A stretch of DNA of 64,000 nucleotides from Vibrio pomeroyi. GTDB lineage: Bacteria; Pseudomonadota; Gammaproteobacteria; Enterobacterales; Vibrionaceae. The stretch lies in assembly GCA_041879425.1 (NCBI GenBank), contig CP090854.1:2790001-2854000 (forward strand), given 5' to 3'. Position 1 is the stretch's first letter; the number at the start of each line of letters is the position of its first letter. This document shows positions 46,371 through 56,240 of this stretch, piece after piece. The notes under the pieces are model-generated. The model saw nothing but the letters and a program-made list of their open reading frames with translations. It did no database searches and was not told the DNA's origin. The position numbers and the translations under genes were made by a program.

Positions 46371-46402
46371 AAGGGGTTGACACAACGTCAGCCCCTTTTT
46401 TA
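46371..46402 (+). terminator. Terminator of metNIQ
   Basis: AAGGGGTTGAC pairs with GTCAGCCCCTT (one G-U pair), loop of 5, then T6. Confidence 0.9.
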
Positions 46403-46447
46403 TTTACGGCAGTTTTTATGTACCGAATTTAGTTAGAAAGGCTCGGT

Positions 46448-47653
46448 TTACCACCAAGCTTCCACTTGCATACCAACACTCATTTCACTGTTCTTACCTT
46501 CACCGAAGGCATTATCGTTTTCCGCATCATTTAGGTAAGTCGCAAAAATACGAAATTCAGGACGTGACCAGAAACCCACTTGCGGAACCCAAGCCTGAGC
46601 GACGGTAAACTTACCACCCGCGCCGTCTTGGTTATCAATGGTTTCCACAAAGCCGCCAATTTCAAGAATGGTACGCATACGCTTGTCCCACTTATAAAGC
46701 GGACGGATTACTGCACTGAACGACTCATCATCACTGTTATTCGCACCAACACCCGATGACGCCGCATAACGAACCGTGTGGCCAAATTCGATGTTCTCAC
46801 CAATCGCAAGCACACCCCAGTTAATCAATCGGAAGCCATCCGCATCGTTGTTATTTGCATCACGAACGATACCCTTACCTGTACCAAAGGTTGTCATCTG
46901 CTCGGCATAACCAGAGTTAGCCACTTGGAGAATGGTTTTGTTGAAACCACCCGCTAGGTTTTGATTTAGGCTGGCTGTCAGCATCACGCTATCATCTGCG
47001 TCCACCGTTTGACCCTGCTTTTCATTGGCAAAGTTCATATCAATACCGACCTCAAGATCCGCATTGTTCCACAATGGAATACCCGCATAACGTATATCCG
47101 CAATCATGGCTGTGGTCTCTTTGCCATCAAACACATCGCCTATCACTGTGTCTTGAATCAAAGCCACCGATAATTTACCTGGTCCCATATTGATGTGTTC
47201 AACACCCGCACCAATACCGCTCACATCCCAGTAGTAGTTATCAACGATGTGTACATCATGACGTTGGTAATAGCGCTCACCCGCCCAAATGCCAATATCT
47301 TTGTCTTCAAAAAGCCCTACCGCTTGAACATTGAGCTGAACTACATCAACGCTTTTATCCGCGGCGTTCTCATCTTGGCCTTGCCAGTACGACAACATGG
47401 AATCAACTAAAAATGAAACGTCGTCCTCAGCATACACTTCTTTTCTAAAACCAAACTCGCCATACAGGTCATTTTCGTTGCCGAGTCGTCCAACTTTACT
47501 CACCTCCCATTTACTATTTGAACCGCCTTCATTACTCAGGCCAACGCCGCCGCGCATGTAGCCATTAAACTCCAATGGCGTGGTTTCATCAGCGTATAAA
47601 TTAGGTGCAAGTAAAGCAGTAGAGAGTGCAGCAGCAATAGGTAACAGTTTCAT
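46448..47653 (-). CDS. LamB-type carbohydrate porin, predicted TreR regulon
   Basis: 401 residues, with a signal peptide of about 21 residues (ending LYA). The mature part begins FNGYMRGGVGLSN and contains KVGRLGNENDLYGEFGFRKEVY, WAGERYYQRHDVHIVDNYYWDVSGIGAG and LRVGAY-like strands, the LamB family pattern. The C-terminus is VEAWW, an outer-membrane barrel ending. The promoter is covered by two operator palindromes, one identical to the treB operator. A trehalose or alpha-glucoside channel is therefore inferred; maltodextrin uptake is the alternative. AAGGA precedes the ATG. Confidence 0.88.
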   Translation of the reverse strand: MKLLPIAAALSTALLAPNLYADETTPLEFNGYMRGGVGLSNEGGSNSKWEVSKVGRLGNENDLYGEFGFRKEVYAEDDVSFLVDSMLSYWQGQDENAADKSVDVVQLNVQAVGLFEDKDIGIWAGERYYQRHDVHIVDNYYWDVSGIGAGVEHINMGPGKLSVALIQDTVIGDVFDGKETTAMIADIRYAGIPLWNNADLEVGIDMNFANEKQGQTVDADDSVMLTASLNQNLAGGFNKTILQVANSGYAEQMTTFGTGKGIVRDANNNDADGFRLINWGVLAIGENIEFGHTVRYAASSGVGANNSDDESFSAVIRPLYKWDKRMRTILEIGGFVETIDNQDGAGGKFTVAQAWVPQVGFWSRPEFRIFATYLNDAENDNAFGEGKNSEMSVGMQVEAWW

Positions 47654-47695
47654 CGTCCATTCCTTTAAGATCTAGAATTACGTTATTTTTATAAA

Positions 47696-47723
47696 TGGGA
47701 ACATTCCCATGGGATCGATCCCA
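47696..47723. promoter_or_regulatory. Twin TreR-type operators of the porin gene
   Basis: TGGGAACATTCCCA at 47696-47709 equals treB O1; TGGGATCGATCCCA at 47710-47723 abuts it. Both lie over the likely start site downstream of a TATAAA -10 (47729-47724). The remaining gap 47654-48053 has a purine-rich stretch (about 47940-47990) and a hairpin, but no gene. Confidence 0.75.
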
Positions 47724-47996
47724 TTTATATTGAGAGGAATATAAATTGAAAGGGAACTGATTGATTACTGTGATCCAGTTAACTATTGAAATAATCAAAA
47801 GTTGATGGGTGTGGAATTATTCTGGTGAATGTATGGAGACTACAGAGAGACATACAGCACAGAATGTGTGCATTTAAGAGCTGAATAGGTTCGACAATAT
47901 TGGCAAAGCCCAATACTGATTAATGCTCGATATGGAGGTCAAAGAAAGAGAAAGAGAAACAGACGAGAAGCTAGCAGGGAGAAAACAGAGGTATAA

Positions 47997-48026
47997 GTAT
48001 CGAAGTATTGACTAACACTTCGATAC
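47997..48026 (-). terminator. Perfect hairpin downstream of the DUF2310 gene
   Basis: GTATCGAAGT / ACTTCGATAC with a 10-nt loop, about 28 bases after the stop at 48054. The T-run is poor, so the terminator role is uncertain. Confidence 0.5.
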
Positions 48027-48053
48027 CTTGAATCGATAATTAAGCTTTACGGA

Positions 48054-48830
48054 TTACTTAAGATGATCCCAAGAGATGTTTGATACCAGACGGCAGTCAT
48101 CACACTTGAAATAGAAAATATCGTGGATCGGCGCATCTAGCAGCCATTCGCCACCACATTGAGGACATTTACGCTCTTTTTCAGCTTTTAAGCTGATGCC
48201 ACCCACGCGGTACAAGTAGTAATAAGTCGGGATCTTCGTAAGATATTCAATGCGTCCTCTTAAGCCCCAACCGCGTTTGAACAACACGCTTTTGGTATCG
48301 CTGATCTCAGTCAGAGTTGCGTGTTCAGCACGACAGCCACCACCCATTTGGACTTCATCACAGGCTTGCCATTCAGTCTGCCATTTCAACACGGCTTTAT
48401 GGTCACCATTGAAGGTTGGCGGGTTGCGGTACAGAGGGATCGGTAACAAGCTGTCGCCACTACGTAGCGGTGAACAGGTATGAACGAACGTCGTGTACAA
48501 TACCTGCCAGCTAGGCGCTTCGTCTTCAGCCACTTCTTCAGAGTTCAGGTCTCGGCCAAGCAAACGCATTTTAGGCGCAAGCAGGCTCGCGTTAGACAAG
48601 CGATCAAAACACACTTTTACGAAATCTGAGTGGTTACGCGGATGTAAGCTGTCTTGCTCAGGGCAGACAACACGAACATAAAACTCACCGTCCCCCATCA
48701 CGATAGGAAACTCTCGACCCAGCACCTGTCCGTTATAACGAAGTGCATCCATTAAGCCATTAACAGCCTTGTCGACAGCGCTTACCGTTGTGTTATCAAA
48801 ACACTCAAATTGAAGTTCTAGTACGTACAT
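48054..48830 (-). CDS. DUF2310 Zn-ribbon protein
   Basis: 258 residues. MYVLELQFECFDNTTVSAVDK and the closing zinc-ribbon Cys222-Cys225 (CPQC) and Cys243-Cys246 (CDDC) define the DUF2310 family. The central part (FVHTCSPLRSGDSLLPIPLYR) is conserved in vibrios and relatives. The function is unknown; the zinc ribbon suggests nucleic acid or protein binding. It starts 4 bases after the syd stop, so the pair is co-transcribed. Confidence 0.85.
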   Translation of the reverse strand: MYVLELQFECFDNTTVSAVDKAVNGLMDALRYNGQVLGREFPIVMGDGEFYVRVVCPEQDSLHPRNHSDFVKVCFDRLSNASLLAPKMRLLGRDLNSEEVAEDEAPSWQVLYTTFVHTCSPLRSGDSLLPIPLYRNPPTFNGDHKAVLKWQTEWQACDEVQMGGGCRAEHATLTEISDTKSVLFKRGWGLRGRIEYLTKIPTYYYLYRVGGISLKAEKERKCPQCGGEWLLDAPIHDIFYFKCDDCRLVSNISWDHLK

Positions 48831-48834
48831 CTAT

Positions 48835-49380
48835 TTATACCGCTGGTTGTAGCTTTTCTAAAAATTCTGCCAATGTCTCGGCTAGTACATCACGATTTTT
48901 GGTGCCTAAGCGCTCTAAAATCACGTTGCCCGTTAGGTTACATATAGAGATAACATCTAGCTCTGCATCAGTCGCGGCGATAAAAACCGTAGGCTTTAGC
49001 TTTAAGCGACGTTGAGTCACAAGGTGACCTAAGATGTTTTCTTGTAGGCATTCGAAGTCTTCATCACTCCAAATCTGTAATAGAGTCAGTTCATTACCGT
49101 CGAAGGTCGCGTTCATGTCTGCGCTGTATTGCGCACCGTAGAAGGTTTTTATGTCTTCGTGCAGCGTCAACTCAATGCCCGTTTCTACGTTGGTGAAATC
49201 CGCGAATTGCTCACGTGGATAGTGCTTCCATAACACGGCATCGCCGCTCTTTTCTTCTACACATGGCGATACCACGTCCACCAACTCCTCATTGCGAGGT
49301 AAGCTTTGGTGTTGCTGTTGCCACGCGTCAACGTATCGCTGACTAAAAGAAAGTAGTGCGTCTTGAGCACGTTGAGTCAT
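48835..49380 (-). CDS. syd: SecY-interacting protein Syd
   Basis: 181 residues matching E. coli Syd (N-terminal [49 protein letters not shown]). It is a peripheral membrane protein that binds SecY and helps remove defective translocons. It is divergent from queF, as in E. coli, and its downstream partner here is the DUF2310 gene. Confidence 0.94.
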   Translation of the reverse strand: MTQRAQDALLSFSQRYVDAWQQQHQSLPRNEELVDVVSPCVEEKSGDAVLWKHYPREQFADFTNVETGIELTLHEDIKTFYGAQYSADMNATFDGNELTLLQIWSDEDFECLQENILGHLVTQRRLKLKPTVFIAATDAELDVISICNLTGNVILERLGTKNRDVLAETLAEFLEKLQPAV

Positions 49381-49511
49381 GAAAATCTCCTAAACACAAA
49401 ATAATAAATAGAATCCGAGCCCTTTCCGTGTCGATTAGGCGATGACTTAATGACAGGGTAATGGGGATTCAGTAAAATCGACCCCATTCTAATCGAATTT
49501 GAAACGAAAGT

Positions 49512-50357
49512 ATGAGCAAATATTCTGACGCAAAAGAGCTAGCGGGTTTAACCCTAGGCCAAAAAACTGAGTACTCTAACCAATACGATGCAAGTTTATT
49601 GCAACCAGTACCTCGTAGCTTGAATCGTGATGATCTTGCGCTAAACGGTGAACTGCCTTTTGTTGGTCATGATATTTGGACGATGTACGAACTTTCGTGG
49701 CTAAACACGAATGGCCTACCACAAGTCGCCGTGGGTGAAGTTTTCATCCCAGCAACGAGCCCAAACTTAATTGAATCAAAATCTTTCAAGCTGTACCTAA
49801 ACAGCTACAACCAGACTCAATTCGAAAACTGGGAACAAGTAACTGAGCGACTGACCCAAGATTTGTCAGCATGTGCAGGCGAAACCGTCATTGTGAATGT
49901 AAACTCAGTAACCGACTACACCAACCAACCTATCGTAACGATGGAAGGCGAATGTATCGACAACCAAGACATCCAAATCACTAGCTACGACTTTGAAGCA
50001 TCACTGCTTGAAGGCGCTGCTGGCGAACAGGAAGTAGAAGAAACACTGCACAGCCACCTATTGAAGTCGAACTGTTTGATCACCAACCAACCGGATTGGG
50101 GCAGCGTTGAGATCGCATATTCAGGTAAGCAAATTGACCGTGAAGCTCTGCTACGCTATTTAGTTTCTTTCCGTGAACACAACGAATTCCACGAACAATG
50201 TGTTGAACGTATCTTCACTGACATAATGAAATACTGTGGCCCATCGAAGCTAACCGTATTCGCACGTTACACGCGTCGTGGTGGTCTGGATATCAACCCA
50301 TACCGTTCAACAGAGCAAGATAGACCAAGCCACAACAAGCGTATGGCTCGCCAATAA
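49512..50357 (+). CDS. queF: NADPH-dependent 7-cyano-7-deazaguanine reductase
   Basis: 281 residues, the long (type II) form. It reduces preQ0 to preQ1 in queuosine synthesis. The N-terminal half ([23 protein letters not shown]) and the C-terminal T-fold with catalytic Cys in [16 protein letters not shown] are present. [15 protein letters not shown] is the family motif in the first half. It is divergent from syd and 54 bases before the TPR membrane protein gene. Confidence 0.96.
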   Translation: MSKYSDAKELAGLTLGQKTEYSNQYDASLLQPVPRSLNRDDLALNGELPFVGHDIWTMYELSWLNTNGLPQVAVGEVFIPATSPNLIESKSFKLYLNSYNQTQFENWEQVTERLTQDLSACAGETVIVNVNSVTDYTNQPIVTMEGECIDNQDIQITSYDFEASLLEGAAGEQEVEETLHSHLLKSNCLITNQPDWGSVEIAYSGKQIDREALLRYLVSFREHNEFHEQCVERIFTDIMKYCGPSKLTVFARYTRRGGLDINPYRSTEQDRPSHNKRMARQ

Positions 50358-50411
50358 TAGGCTCAAGACACACACTTATTGGAACTACCTCATCTTTAAA
50401 GGGACATTGAA

Positions 50412-52670
50412 ATGCGTTGGTTATACGTCGTTAGCCTATTTATTTTAAGCTTAAGCACATCGGTTAATGCGTCGGTCTATTCATCGGCGCTGCTCAACGA
50501 AGCCAATAACTTGGTTGAGATCGAGCCGAGCCAAGCAAAACAAATGGCCAACAGCTACCTAACGCTTCGTGTCCTTTCTGATCAGCGCGAGAAAAGCCCT
50601 TCGGCGATTTCTCGCGAAGAGACAGACTCTTCGATTCGAACGCCAAACAGCAGCATCGATGCCTACAAGATCTTAGCGAAAGCCGAGTACAACCTTGGCA
50701 ACATTCGTATTGCAATTCAGCACATCGACAAAGCCTCTGAGCTTGCGAAAACCTATAAGCTTGAGTACCTAAAACTGGATCTAGAGATCCTAAAAGTACG
50801 CTTACTTTGGCTAAGTGACCGAAAGTCAGCCAAAGCAAAGGCAGATCTTGCCAATATTGAAACAAACCTAGAATCGGTGAATAAAACCTTACGTCTGACG
50901 GAAGGTATTACCTATCGCTTGATCATGTTGAAAGCCGATATCGCCTCTTACGATAACAAGATCGATGAAGCGGAAAAGTTCTACCAAGAAGCAAAGACCT
51001 ATCTCGACCAGCGTTACTCTGAAAAAGTGACCATCGACTACCACATCTCAGTTGGTGAGTTTTACCTGAACCACAAAGAGTACAACCACGCGCTATCTGA
51101 GTTGTTGTATGGCTATTGGAAGTCGGTAGAAGGCAACTTGAGCTCTCGTTTGGCTAAAGTAAACCGTCTACTGGCACAGCTTTTCTTTGAACGACAAGTA
51201 TTAGATAAAGCACTAGAACACCTATCTCAAGCTGCTGATTTTTATGACAACTTTGAAAATTCCCCCGTATTAGCACAAGTGCTTAAAAAGATGGGTGATG
51301 TGTACTTCTTCCAAGGTAAATACAACCTTGCCTTAGTACACTTTTTCAATGTTCTGGATCACGAGAGTACCGACCGAGACATCTACCAAGTCATTGATAT
51401 TCGTCTAAGTTTATCGGCAACCTACTTACGTCTTTATAACTACCCTCTTGCAGAGCAGTACCTAACCCGTGCCCTCGAACTGCTGGAGTACACTGACATT
51501 CCGAAACTGGAAGGCCGCGCTGCACTGCTATCGGCAGGTTTGGCTTATCACCTGCAAGAGAGCGAAGATGTCATCAAGCATGCGACACGTGCGCTTGAGA
51601 TCTCGCGTCAGGTCGAGAACATGCGTTTATCGCAACGTTCATACTACTTACTATCTCTAGGTTATGAGCAAGCTGGTCGTCCGCAACAGGCGTTGGCTAA
51701 CCTTAAGCAGTACAACAGTCTTGTCTCTTTAGAGCAGCAAAAACTCAACCGTGTTGGTGAAGATGCCTTCCGCCAACAGAAAGAGTTTGCCGAACAAACC
51801 CTACACTACGCTGGTCAGGCGCAAGAGCTAGAGAAATACAAACTGGAGCATCGCAAGTTCCAGAAGATATCGTTCGCCCTATTCTTGTTCAGTATTATCT
51901 TGTTCTTCTTTGTGCTGCGTCGCGGCTACATCATTCAAACCTTAGCCAAGGAAGTGGACTCGCTGCGCACCGATCTGTTTACGCACTCACGTTCAAAACT
52001 TCCGAACCTAAGAATGCTCAATGCGAAGCTTTCAAATTCATTAGAGCAAACAAGCCAAACCTTTGAGCAATGGCAGATGGGTGAATTGATTCATGAACCA
52101 CTCAACGATCGTTTACGTTTCGTGATGATTGATTTGCCGTTCCTACGCAACATGTACACGCAAAATGGTTACAAAGCGGGTCTCGAGCTCGAAGACGCTT
52201 TTGGTGAGTTCTTAAAATCAAAGCTGGAAGGCCCTGCTCGTGTGTACCACTTCTCGGACGCCAACCTGCTTTATATCGAACCTAACTCAGACCGTGATTT
52301 GTCACCTGAGGCGATGTTCAAGAAGATTCAATCTTGGGTGAATAATTTCGAACCAGAACGCAACATCAATCGAACCGTTCGCATGGGCATCGCGGATTAC
52401 CCATTCTTACCACGAGCTTACACCGCGATTAACGATCAAGAGCTGCTTGACGTGTTATTGATGTCGACCAACCTAGCGCGTGAGATAAGTCTCAAAGAGC
52501 GCAGCAGCCAGTGGGTATACCTCAAAGCTATCGACAATGCACCAGCGGCAAGCCTTGCAACCGGTAACATAAGAGAAGCGTGTAAACATGCGATTAATCA
52601 AGGGTTAATAAAAATACAATCGTCGTACCAGAATGAGGACAACATCAAAAAAATGCTAAAAGATGACTGA
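50412..52670 (+). CDS. TPR membrane protein with degenerate GGDEF-like domain
   Basis: 752 residues. Signal peptide of about 20 residues (ending VNA), then a periplasmic run of TPR-like helices (about 70-440; for example KMGDVYFFQGKYNLALVHF). A coiled coil (about 445-485) and a transmembrane segment (about 486-506) follow. The cytoplasmic part keeps the outline of a GGDEF domain (LPNLRMLNAKL, then VMIDLPFLRNMYTQNG), but the GG(D/E)EF signature is replaced by FSDANL near residue 612. It cannot therefore be an active cyclase; it may bind or sense nucleotide or a partner. A real cyclase gene follows after 118 bases. Confidence 0.82.
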   Translation: MRWLYVVSLFILSLSTSVNASVYSSALLNEANNLVEIEPSQAKQMANSYLTLRVLSDQREKSPSAISREETDSSIRTPNSSIDAYKILAKAEYNLGNIRIAIQHIDKASELAKTYKLEYLKLDLEILKVRLLWLSDRKSAKAKADLANIETNLESVNKTLRLTEGITYRLIMLKADIASYDNKIDEAEKFYQEAKTYLDQRYSEKVTIDYHISVGEFYLNHKEYNHALSELLYGYWKSVEGNLSSRLAKVNRLLAQLFFERQVLDKALEHLSQAADFYDNFENSPVLAQVLKKMGDVYFFQGKYNLALVHFFNVLDHESTDRDIYQVIDIRLSLSATYLRLYNYPLAEQYLTRALELLEYTDIPKLEGRAALLSAGLAYHLQESEDVIKHATRALEISRQVENMRLSQRSYYLLSLGYEQAGRPQQALANLKQYNSLVSLEQQKLNRVGEDAFRQQKEFAEQTLHYAGQAQELEKYKLEHRKFQKISFALFLFSIILFFFVLRRGYIIQTLAKEVDSLRTDLFTHSRSKLPNLRMLNAKLSNSLEQTSQTFEQWQMGELIHEPLNDRLRFVMIDLPFLRNMYTQNGYKAGLELEDAFGEFLKSKLEGPARVYHFSDANLLYIEPNSDRDLSPEAMFKKIQSWVNNFEPERNINRTVRMGIADYPFLPRAYTAINDQELLDVLLMSTNLAREISLKERSSQWVYLKAIDNAPAASLATGNIREACKHAINQGLIKIQSSYQNEDNIKKMLKDD

Positions 52671-52788
52671 TTTGCGAGCGGTTAAGACTTGCAAGTCGTG
52701 ACCTTATTTTTAGTTTTGTTATTATCGATGTAACGGAATTTCATCAAAATGATCGAGATCGGTCTACGCGGCGCTAATTAATACATCT

Positions 52789-54354
52789 ATGGGCATTCTT
52801 GAAAAAGACATTCAGGCGCAACTCCACCAGCTGAAATCTCAGTTGGAGCAGGTCCGTTTGACGCAAAGAGACACCTCGTTCAAATTTATTCGAGAACAGA
52901 AAGTTCTAAAGCGTATCGTCACATCTTTAAGTGATGCATGTGTTGGCAGTAACAGCCATTTAGATGAAAACCTCATTGCCCTTAGGGAAGAGCTAGAAAA
53001 GCAAAAAGACATTAGCTCAATGATCCCAAAGCTGGCAGTATTAGAAAGGATGCTTAAGCAGAAAACGTTGGCTATGGATAAACAGAACGGATATCTGGAC
53101 GATAGCATTAAGCACAGTGGGGAAACGCTGCAACGCATCACTGGTTTACCAGCGCAGTTGAAACGCGACCTACGAAACTTACTTAGCTTCTCCGAATGCA
53201 ATGGCAGTCAGAAAGTCGACCATGCCATGAAACTTCTCGGTATTTATGAGCGTGCCATAAAGATTATGGCGAACAACTCACGCACCCATTTTGCCGACGC
53301 TGCACAATCTCCAGAGCAAGAACTCCTTTCCGACCTATCAAACGAATTACAACATCTGATCACTGAACTCGACTTCGAAGGTGAATCGGGTGATCTGCTT
53401 ACCGATATTCGAGCAAAACTACTGCTTGGTGTTTCCACACAAAACCTACTTGAGCTGACGCTTCAAATTCTCAAGCTGGTTATTGAAGGCACTAATCTAG
53501 AACGTAAAAAGTCTGAACAGTTTATTGATCAGCTTAACTCTTCACTTGCGTCTAGCATCAAAACCGCAGACCAAAATGCCGACCAGAGCCAAAGCTACTT
53601 CGAGCACCGCCAAGGTCTGAATTCAGAATTGAATGAGTTGGTTTCTAAAAGCCAAAGCTCAGTGGATAAAGCCACAGACGTCGATAACTTAAAGATGTCG
53701 ATTAATCCCCTACTCAGTGAAATCGCCTCGCTTTCAGAGAGATTGAATCACGCGGAGCAGAAAGAACAAGCTCTAATAGAGAGAATGAGTTACGGCAAGA
53801 CTCAGTTAGACTCGCTCTATGAAGTCACCCAAGATTACCGTAAGCGCTTGGAAGATCAGGCTCAGCGTATGCTGCTTGATCCTCTGACTAAGGTCTACAA
53901 CCGTACCGCGTTTACCGATCGTTTAGAGCTTGAATACCGCCGCTGGATTCGCGCGCAGCACTCACTGCGTGTGGTACTGCTAGACATCGATAACTTCAAA
54001 GCCATTAACGATAGCTTTGGTTATACCGCAGGCGACAAGGCACTCAAGATCATCGCTAGAACCATCACCAAAGAAACCGGCACCACCGATACTGTGGCTC
54101 GCTTTTCTGGTGAAGAGTTTATCTTGTTGCTACCCGAGCAAACCGATGAATATTGCCATCAGGTGATTCAAAACATCCAGACTCAAGTTAGTCGCCTACC
54201 GTTTAAGTTCCGTGACCAACAAATCACGATTACCTTATGCGCTGCGAGTACTCAATTTAAAGAATCAGATACACCTGAAGAAGTGCTAGAGCGACTCAAT
54301 AAGACGCTAAATAAAGCAAAACAGCGCGGTACTAACCAGTTGGTTTGGAACTAG
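52789..54354 (+). CDS. Diguanylate cyclase with coiled-coil N-terminus
   Basis: 521 residues, no signal or membrane segment. Residues about 1-350 are helical with coiled-coil stretches (KSQLEQVRLTQRD, SEIASLSERLNHAEQKEQ). The C-terminal domain (about 360-521) has DPLTKVYNRTAF, VVLLDIDNFKAINDSFGY and the active-site motif SGEEF at 440-444, a variant of GGEEF. The I-site Arg is replaced (Gly431), so product feedback inhibition is not expected. It should make c-di-GMP if the Ser variant is tolerated. It lies directly downstream of the TPR/degenerate-GGDEF gene. Confidence 0.85.
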   Translation: MGILEKDIQAQLHQLKSQLEQVRLTQRDTSFKFIREQKVLKRIVTSLSDACVGSNSHLDENLIALREELEKQKDISSMIPKLAVLERMLKQKTLAMDKQNGYLDDSIKHSGETLQRITGLPAQLKRDLRNLLSFSECNGSQKVDHAMKLLGIYERAIKIMANNSRTHFADAAQSPEQELLSDLSNELQHLITELDFEGESGDLLTDIRAKLLLGVSTQNLLELTLQILKLVIEGTNLERKKSEQFIDQLNSSLASSIKTADQNADQSQSYFEHRQGLNSELNELVSKSQSSVDKATDVDNLKMSINPLLSEIASLSERLNHAEQKEQALIERMSYGKTQLDSLYEVTQDYRKRLEDQAQRMLLDPLTKVYNRTAFTDRLELEYRRWIRAQHSLRVVLLDIDNFKAINDSFGYTAGDKALKIIARTITKETGTTDTVARFSGEEFILLLPEQTDEYCHQVIQNIQTQVSRLPFKFRDQQITITLCAASTQFKESDTPEEVLERLNKTLNKAKQRGTNQLVWN

Positions 54355-54477
54355 ACCTGCCCTAGATTTAATTTATTTCATTTTTTCAAATACTTATCAC
54401 ATACCATTTCCCTCAATGTTTGCTAAGCTAATGATTAACATTCGCTTAACAAGCATTCTTGGCAAGCAATGCTGTAA

Positions 54478-54565
54478 AGTCGCTCTTAAACCTATGTATA
54501 GTCGCTCTTAAGCCGATACATATGAGCTATTAAGCAAGTTTACAAAAGCCATTAAGCAACGCTGT
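54478..54565. repeat. 22-nt periodic imperfect direct repeat upstream of ppnN
   Basis: Four units start at 54478, 54500, 54522 and 54544, each about 22 nt. Cores are GCTCTTAAACC, GCTCTTAAGCC, GCTATTAAGCAA and GCCATTAAGCAA. The first two units agree at 18 of 22 positions. The period equals two DNA turns, fitting a regulatory-protein array. Otherwise the 54355-54685 gap holds no gene or terminator. Confidence 0.6.
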
Positions 54566-54685
54566 CGTATCCGTTTCGTCTGGTTAACTCTCTCACCCTT
54601 AACCAAACACTTTCAACGTTTGCTTCTCACTCTCGAGCCAGAGGGTCACTTCAACGTCCCCTGCTCTTTTCAACAAGGAGGCACT

Positions 54686-56050
54686 ATGATCACTCATATC
54701 AGCCCTGCCGGTAGCATGGATTTACTCTCTCAACTTGAGGTTGAGCGTCTTAAGAAAACCGCGTCTAGTGATCTGTACCAACTGTATCGTAACTGTACGT
54801 TAGCGGTACTCAACTCAGGTAGCCACACCGACAACTCCAAAGAGTTGCTCGACAAGTATCTGTCGTTCGATGTCGAAGTCGTCCGCCGTGAGCGTGGTAT
54901 CAAGCTCGAACTGAGCAACCCACCTGAGCATGCCTTTGTCGATGGTGAAATCATCAAGGGCATCCAAGAACACCTATTTTCCGTGTTGCGTGACATTGTT
55001 TACGTCAACATGCACTTGGCTGATAACCAAAGGCTCAACCTTACCAACGCCACTCACATCACCAACTTAGTATTTGGTATTTTGAGAAACGCAGGCGCGC
55101 TGACTCCGGGCATCGAGCCAAACCTGATCGTTTGTTGGGGTGGTCACTCAATCAATGCCAGCGAATACCAATACACACGTGAAGTGGGTAATGAACTTGG
55201 CCTGCGTGAACTGAATATCTGTACGGGTTGCGGACCGGGCGCGATGGAAGGCCCAATGAAAGGTGCTGCAATCGGTCACGCAAAACAACGTTATACTGAT
55301 CATCGTTATCTAGGGCTTACTGAGCCTTCGATCATTGCGGCTGAGCCACCAAACCCGATCGTGAATGAACTGGTGATCATGCCAGACATCGAGAAACGTC
55401 TCGAAGCCTTCGTTCGTATGGCGCATGGCATCATCATTTTCCCGGGCGGTCCAGGAACGGCCGAAGAGCTGCTGTACATCTTAGGGATCATGATGCACCC
55501 AAATAACGCTGAACAGCCAATGCCGATTGTGTTGACGGGTTCGAAAGAGAGCGAAGCTTACTTCCGTTCGATTGATAAGTTCATTGGCGAAACCTTAGGT
55601 CCTGATGCACAAAAACATTATGAGATCGTGATTGATGACCCAGCACGCGCAGCGAAGATTATGAAGCAAGCGATGCCAGATGTGCGCTCTCACCGTAAAG
55701 AGACTGGCGACGCGTACAGCTACAACTGGTCACTGCATATTGAGCCAGAGTTCCAACTGCCGTTCGATCCAACCCATGAGTCTATGGCGGCACTGGATCT
55801 TCATATGGACCAAAAAACAGAGAGCCTAGCAGCCAATTTACGTAAAGCGTTCTCTGGCATTGTTGCAGGTAACGTCAAAGCTGAAGGTATTCTAGAAATA
55901 GAAAAGCACGGCCCATTCATTATCGATGGCGACAAAGAGCTAATGACCAAAATGGACCAACTGCTGAATGACTTTGTTGAACAGCATCGAATGAAACTGC
56001 CGGGCGGTACTGACTATGTGCCTTGTTATAAAATTGCACCCAGTGATTAG
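54686..56050 (+). CDS. ppnN: Pyrimidine/purine nucleotide 5'-monophosphate nucleosidase
   Basis: 454 residues from ATG 54686 ([20 protein letters not shown]), equal to E. coli length; AAGGAGG lies just upstream. It hydrolyses nucleoside monophosphates to ribose-5-phosphate and the base, and in E. coli is activated by (p)ppGpp. The central LOG-type domain has [14 protein letters not shown] and [12 protein letters not shown], the nucleotide-binding motifs. The N- and C-terminal domains are as in E. coli YgdH. It is followed by xni, as in E. coli apart from the missing sdaCB. Confidence 0.96.
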   Translation: MITHISPAGSMDLLSQLEVERLKKTASSDLYQLYRNCTLAVLNSGSHTDNSKELLDKYLSFDVEVVRRERGIKLELSNPPEHAFVDGEIIKGIQEHLFSVLRDIVYVNMHLADNQRLNLTNATHITNLVFGILRNAGALTPGIEPNLIVCWGGHSINASEYQYTREVGNELGLRELNICTGCGPGAMEGPMKGAAIGHAKQRYTDHRYLGLTEPSIIAAEPPNPIVNELVIMPDIEKRLEAFVRMAHGIIIFPGGPGTAEELLYILGIMMHPNNAEQPMPIVLTGSKESEAYFRSIDKFIGETLGPDAQKHYEIVIDDPARAAKIMKQAMPDVRSHRKETGDAYSYNWSLHIEPEFQLPFDPTHESMAALDLHMDQKTESLAANLRKAFSGIVAGNVKAEGILEIEKHGPFIIDGDKELMTKMDQLLNDFVEQHRMKLPGGTDYVPCYKIAPSD

Positions 56051-56195
56051 GTACACTCATTTACTGGTTACCGAGTAAGTGATAACTAAGCAAGTTCTGA
56101 CCAAGTAACTGATAACCAATTGGCAGGCATAAAGTTAATCAGGTTATGACGTTTACGTCGCTAACGTTTCAACTCATTAACTGATACGTTACTAT

Positions 56196-56218
56196 AAGGG
56201 GCTAGCAGCCCCTTTTTT
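56196..56218 (+). terminator. Terminator after ppnN
   Basis: AAGGGGCT / AGCCCCTT stem, 3-nt loop, then T6. It separates ppnN from xni. Confidence 0.85.
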
Positions 56219-56240
56219 ATTGCCTATTTAGTGGAAACTT

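Noticed and set aside
47770..47795. CRP site upstream of the porin gene (TGTGATCC...)
   Set aside because: Only one good half-site is present; the other half is poor, so it is not called.
47601..47798. 65-residue minus-strand reading frame overlapping the porin start
   Set aside because: Covers the porin signal peptide in another frame and the operator palindromes; no coding support.
54422..54476. Extension of the 22-nt repeat upstream
   Set aside because: Similar GCTTAA words occur but are out of phase with the 22-base period.
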